A stretch of 39,727 nucleotides of DNA from Cohnella sp. CFH 77786 (GTDB lineage Bacteria > Bacillota > Bacilli > Paenibacillales > Paenibacillaceae): the NCBI RefSeq assembly GCF_019400745.1, contig NZ_WJIB01000027.1:1-39727 (forward strand), given 5' to 3'. The notes under the pieces were generated by a model. That model was not told where the DNA came from. It searched no databases and saw only the letters and a list, made by a program, of their open reading frames with translations. Shown here one piece after another: positions 36,795 through 39,727 of this stretch. The stretch's first letter is position 1. Each line of letters starts with the position of its first letter. The position numbers were made by a program, and so were the translations under genes.

Positions 36795-39727
36795 ATGCGG
36801 AGAACAGTTAGTGTCATTCTATCATTTCTAGTAGTGCTTCAAATGTTCGCGTTCTTGCCGGTGCAGAAAGCTTTCGCTGCTGTAACCGATCCAAATTTAT
36901 CAATAACGACGACAAATGACCAAGCAGGGCAAAGGGCAGATTATACCGTTTCCTTTACGGTAACGGATGCGGTTTACAACAAGATGGTGACTTGGGATGC
37001 TGGGACACCGAGATTCCTGGTGTACTTCTATAAGAACAATCAAAATTCAACAAGAGAGTACATTACGTTAGGCGTTCCTTTTTCCGGAGGAATCACAGCG
37101 TCCGGCTTAACTTTAACCGGCGCTCCGAGCATGGGTGATTCAGCGTATATGTCGGATGTACAACAGCATTTTTCTAACATTCCGAATCCGGGTGACGTTA
37201 TTACCGTTACAGTAAAAGACGTTATCAACCCGGTTGATGCCGGAACGTATCAGATTCGAGCATTATTCTATGGAGCTGACTGCTGCACCTCAACATCGGC
37301 TCTTGTGGGAGACAAGTATCAGACCATCACGGGATCAGCTGCACCTATCAATTATGCAACGATCACGCCGGACAATCCGGAGGCAGGAGCTACAACTGAT
37401 TACACGTTTGATTTAACGCTTCTCCGGGATGCACAGGCTCCTTCCGTCACAACGCATGTTCCGGAAATATGGCTTTATTGGGGAAGCAGCGATTCTTCCT
37501 CGCCGGCTGCCTTTTGGGATTTCACCGGTTCTACGGTAGAGCTAACTGGGGCAAACTTTGTATCTCAGAATTTAGGAACGACATCGTTTAACCAACGAGC
37601 TATGCAATTCAAGATTGACCGGCAGTTGTACAAAAATGACCATTTAGTTCTAAAAGTCAAAAACGTGAAAAACCCAACCACTCCAAGTGGTTCGCCAGAT
37701 CCGCGATATGGTGTTCGCGTGAATGTTAGCTATGACGGGACTGAATTCGGCATCGGGGGTATGGAAACGATCGACAAAGGCGTTGATTCCTTTCAAATAT
37801 CCCCGCCGCTGGATTACATCGAAGTAACACCGGCGACGGCTACGGTAAATATCGGAGAAACCCAGCAGTACACAGCTACGGCCCACTATACTGACGGTTC
37901 AACTTCGGATATATCCAACGTAGCAACGTGGACGCTTGCAGATCCGACGAAAGCGACAATCAACACTTCCGGCCTGGCAACAGGTTCCGCAGCTGGAACG
38001 ACAGGCGTAACGGCTACCTGGGGAGGAAAATCCGGTAATGCGAGTCTTACAGTGAATGCCGGACCTACTTTGCAAAGTATTACGGTTTCACCGGCTACCG
38101 CAACAATAAATATCGGTCAATATCAAGCCTATTCAGCAACGGCGAACTTTTCAGACGGTTCAACGCAAGACGTAACAACACTTGCCACTTGGGGGCTTGC
38201 GGATGCTGCGATAGCGTCCCAGGACGTAACACAAACTTATTTGTTTCGGGGGCAAGCAGCCGGGACAACCGGCATTTCGGCCACATGGAACGGCATGACC
38301 GGGAACGCCAGCTTGACGGTTAATCCTCCCGTTACACTTACGAGCATAACGGTTACTCCGGCGACAGCAACCGTCCAAGTCGGGGGAACACAACAGTACA
38401 CCGCAACAGCAAATTATTCAAACGGTACAACGCAGAATGTTACCAACATGGCAACCTGGGCGCTCGGAGATCCGACGAAAGCGACAATCAATGCAACAGG
38501 ATTGGCGACAGGAACGGCCATCGGTACGACCGGTGTAACGGCTACCTGGGGCGGCATGACCGGGAACGCCAGCTTGACGGTCACAGCTGCACCGGTGACG
38601 CTTCAAAGTATTACAGTAACCCCGGCAACGGCGACCGTAGCAGTAGGGGGGACGCAACAATACACCGCGACAGCGAACTTCTCTGACGGATCGACACAAG
38701 ACGTAACGAACACCGCAGCATGGATGCTTCAATTTCCTGCTATGGCCAGCATTAACAATTCAGGACTTGCAACAGGAAATGCAGTTGGTACTACGGGCGT
38801 AGCGGCAACCTGGAACGGCATGACTGGATTCGCAAGCCTGACGGTGACGGCTGCGCCGGTGACGCTTCAAAGCATTACGGTAACGCCAGCAACGGCAACG
38901 GTTCAAGTAGGCGATACGCAGCAGTACACCGCGACAGCGAACTTCTCTGACGGTTCGACGCAGGACGTAACGAATACCGCAACCTGGGCGCTCGGAGATC
39001 CGACGAAGGCAACAATCAACGCATCGGGCTTGGCTACCGGTTCCGCAGCTGGAACGACCGGCGTAACGGCCACATGGAACGGCATGACCGGCAATGCAAG
39101 CCTGACGGTATCGGCAGCACCGGTACCAGTGACACTTCAAAGCATTACGGTAACGCCAGCAACGGCCACGATTCAAATAGGGAACACGCAGCAGTATAAT
39201 GCGACAGCGAATTTCTCCGATGGATCGACGCAAGACGTGACGAATGCAGCAGCTTGGGCGCTCGGAGATCCGACGAAGGCAACAATCAACGCTTCAGGCT
39301 TGGCTACCGGCTCCGCAGCCGGAACGACCGGCGTAACGGCCACATGGAACGGCATGACCGGGAACGCCAGCTTGACCGTAACAGCTGCACCAGTTACACC
39401 GCCAACAGGCGGCGGTTCGAGTGATCCTACGCTGCAAAGCATTACGGTAACGCCAGCAACAGCAACAGTTCAAGTAGGCGATACGCAGCAGTACACCGCG
39501 ACAGCAAATTACTCGGATGGATCAAAGAAAGACGTAACCAATTCCGCAGCCTGGGCGCTCGGAGATCCTACGAAGGCAACAATCAACGCTTCAGGCTTGA
39601 CTACCGGCTCCGCAGCCGGAACGACCGGCGTAACGGCCACATGGAACGGCATGACCGGGAACGCCAGCTTGACCGTAAAAGCCCTACCGGTGAAGATAAC
39701 GAAATTGGAAGTAACGCCGAAAGAACC
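36795..39727 (+). CDS. Large Ig-like repeat surface adhesin, N-terminal part (continues at 1-911)
   Basis: First part of a 1238-residue secreted wall-anchored protein that runs 36795-39600 and continues at 1-911. ATG 36795 follows AAAGGGAG. Residues 1 to about 28 are a signal peptide (basic start, hydrophobic core, cut near AFA/AV). Residues 30-338 are beta-rich with no family I recognise. From residue 339 there are seven tandem repeats of about 88 residues with the bacterial Ig-like (Big_2) pattern: SITVTPATATV, then GxTQQYTATANFSDGST, then ATW, then GTTGVTATW, then GNASLTV. An eighth, diverged copy spans the join. Such repeats usually form an extended stalk that holds a binding domain away from the cell. 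The ligand cannot be told. The gene lies between a terminator and its own sortase, so it is probably transcribed separately from 36021. Confidence 0.93.
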   Translation, partial: MRRTVSVILSFLVVLQMFAFLPVQKAFAAVTDPNLSITTTNDQAGQRADYTVSFTVTDAVYNKMVTWDAGTPRFLVYFYKNNQNSTREYITLGVPFSGGITASGLTLTGAPSMGDSAYMSDVQQHFSNIPNPGDVITVTVKDVINPVDAGTYQIRALFYGADCCTSTSALVGDKYQTITGSAAPINYATITPDNPEAGATTDYTFDLTLLRDAQAPSVTTHVPEIWLYWGSSDSSSPAAFWDFTGSTVELTGANFVSQNLGTTSFNQRAMQFKIDRQLYKNDHLVLKVKNVKNPTTPSGSPDPRYGVRVNVSYDGTEFGIGGMETIDKGVDSFQISPPLDYIEVTPATATVNIGETQQYTATAHYTDGSTSDISNVATWTLADPTKATINTSGLATGSAAGTTGVTATWGGKSGNASLTVNAGPTLQSITVSPATATINIGQYQAYSATANFSDGSTQDVTTLATWGLADAAIASQDVTQTYLFRGQAAGTTGISATWNGMTGNASLTVNPPVTLTSITVTPATATVQVGGTQQYTATANYSNGTTQNVTNMATWALGDPTKATINATGLATGTAIGTTGVTATWGGMTGNASLTVTAAPVTLQSITVTPATATVAVGGTQQYTATANFSDGSTQDVTNTAAWMLQFPAMASINNSGLATGNAVGTTGVAATWNGMTGFASLTVTAAPVTLQSITVTPATATVQVGDTQQYTATANFSDGSTQDVTNTATWALGDPTKATINASGLATGSAAGTTGVTATWNGMTGNASLTVSAAPVPVTLQSITVTPATATIQIGNTQQYNATANFSDGSTQDVTNAAAWALGDPTKATINASGLATGSAAGTTGVTATWNGMTGNASLTVTAAPVTPPTGGGSSDPTLQSITVTPATATVQVGDTQQYTATANYSDGSKKDVTNSAAWALGDPTKATINASGLTTGSAAGTTGVTATWNGMTGNASLTVKALPVKITKLEVTPKE
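37809..39727 (+). repeat. Tandem ~264-bp repeats encoding Big_2-like domains
   Basis: Seven repeat units lie here and an eighth, diverged one runs over the join to about base 345. The last four units share long near-identical DNA blocks around the segments encoding LGDPTKATINASGLATG and GTTGVTATWNGMTGNASL, which implies recent duplication or gene conversion. The copy number may vary between cells, and short-read assembly could have collapsed it. Confidence 0.9.
39601..39727. repeat. Terminal redundancy, right copy (circular molecule)
   Basis: Second copy of the 127-base end overlap. The adhesin frame (codon starts at multiples of three) is the same in both copies, so joining 39600 to 1 restores one uninterrupted gene. 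Confidence 0.95.

Overview
The window is almost certainly one complete circular plasmid. Its first 127 bases (1-127) are identical to its last 127 (39601-39727), and a 1238-codon gene reads in frame across the join, so the circle is about 39,600 bp. The likely host is a Gram-positive, spore-forming Paenibacillaceae bacterium. The evidence is strong AGGAGG-type ribosome binding sites with ATG/TTG/GTG starts, sigma-A-type promoters, 'stalk' domain secreted proteins (copper amine oxidase N-terminal-like) typical of Paenibacillus, an NPCBM domain protein, a Spo0E-like phosphatase and an IPKTG sortase substrate. This host assignment is inference.

Layout, going round the circle. (1) Surface locus (36021-39727 joined to 1-2381): a secreted stalk protein, a large Ig-like repeat adhesin with a sortase signal, its own lipoprotein-type sortase overlapping by ATGA, a second stalk protein and a small protein. 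(2) Defence/regulatory block (2435-6886): ArdC-type antirestriction protein, a degenerate LAGLIDADG-like protein, a zinc-binding protein, HTH-like genes, a leftward gene preceded by two 36-nt tandem repeats plus a terminator (layout of a type III toxin-antitoxin locus), and an AbrB-fold protein followed by an operator array. (3) Rightward operon (7052-13007): tyrosine recombinase, several small unknowns and topoisomerase III. (4) Leftward operon (19446 down to 13224): winged-helix protein, NPCBM membrane protein, triple AAA+ CbxX-type ATPase, membrane protein, S1-domain protein, small coiled protein and Spo0E-like phosphatase. (5) Replication block (19620-24024): a TOPRIM/DUF3854 primase-like protein, an archaeo-eukaryotic-primase (AEP) type Rep, a candidate origin, and two small ribbon-helix-helix-like proteins. 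(6) Leftward block (27951 down to 24445): SAM methyltransferase, replication-relaxation-like protein, coiled-coil protein, membrane protein. (7) A 1.2-kb gene-free stretch (27976-29160) that is almost entirely nested perfect inverted repeats. (8) Segregation/transfer block (29472-35959): RHH protein, ParM-like actin with an operator-laden promoter, partner protein, four small membrane proteins, a VirD4/TraG-like coupling ATPase and a KorB/ParB-like HTH protein.

Functionally the plasmid couples AEP-primase replication, actin-type partition, multimer resolution (recombinase, topoisomerase III), antirestriction and a membrane ATPase apparatus with a cell-surface adhesin cargo. I see no canonical relaxase, VirB4 or VirB6, so conjugation is unproven. 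The most unusual signals are non-coding: three regions (13704-13971, 22689-22886, 27976-29160) built of hairpins with GNA triloops on the + strand, several with compensatory base changes between copies, and the 36-nt covarying repeats at 6266-6337.
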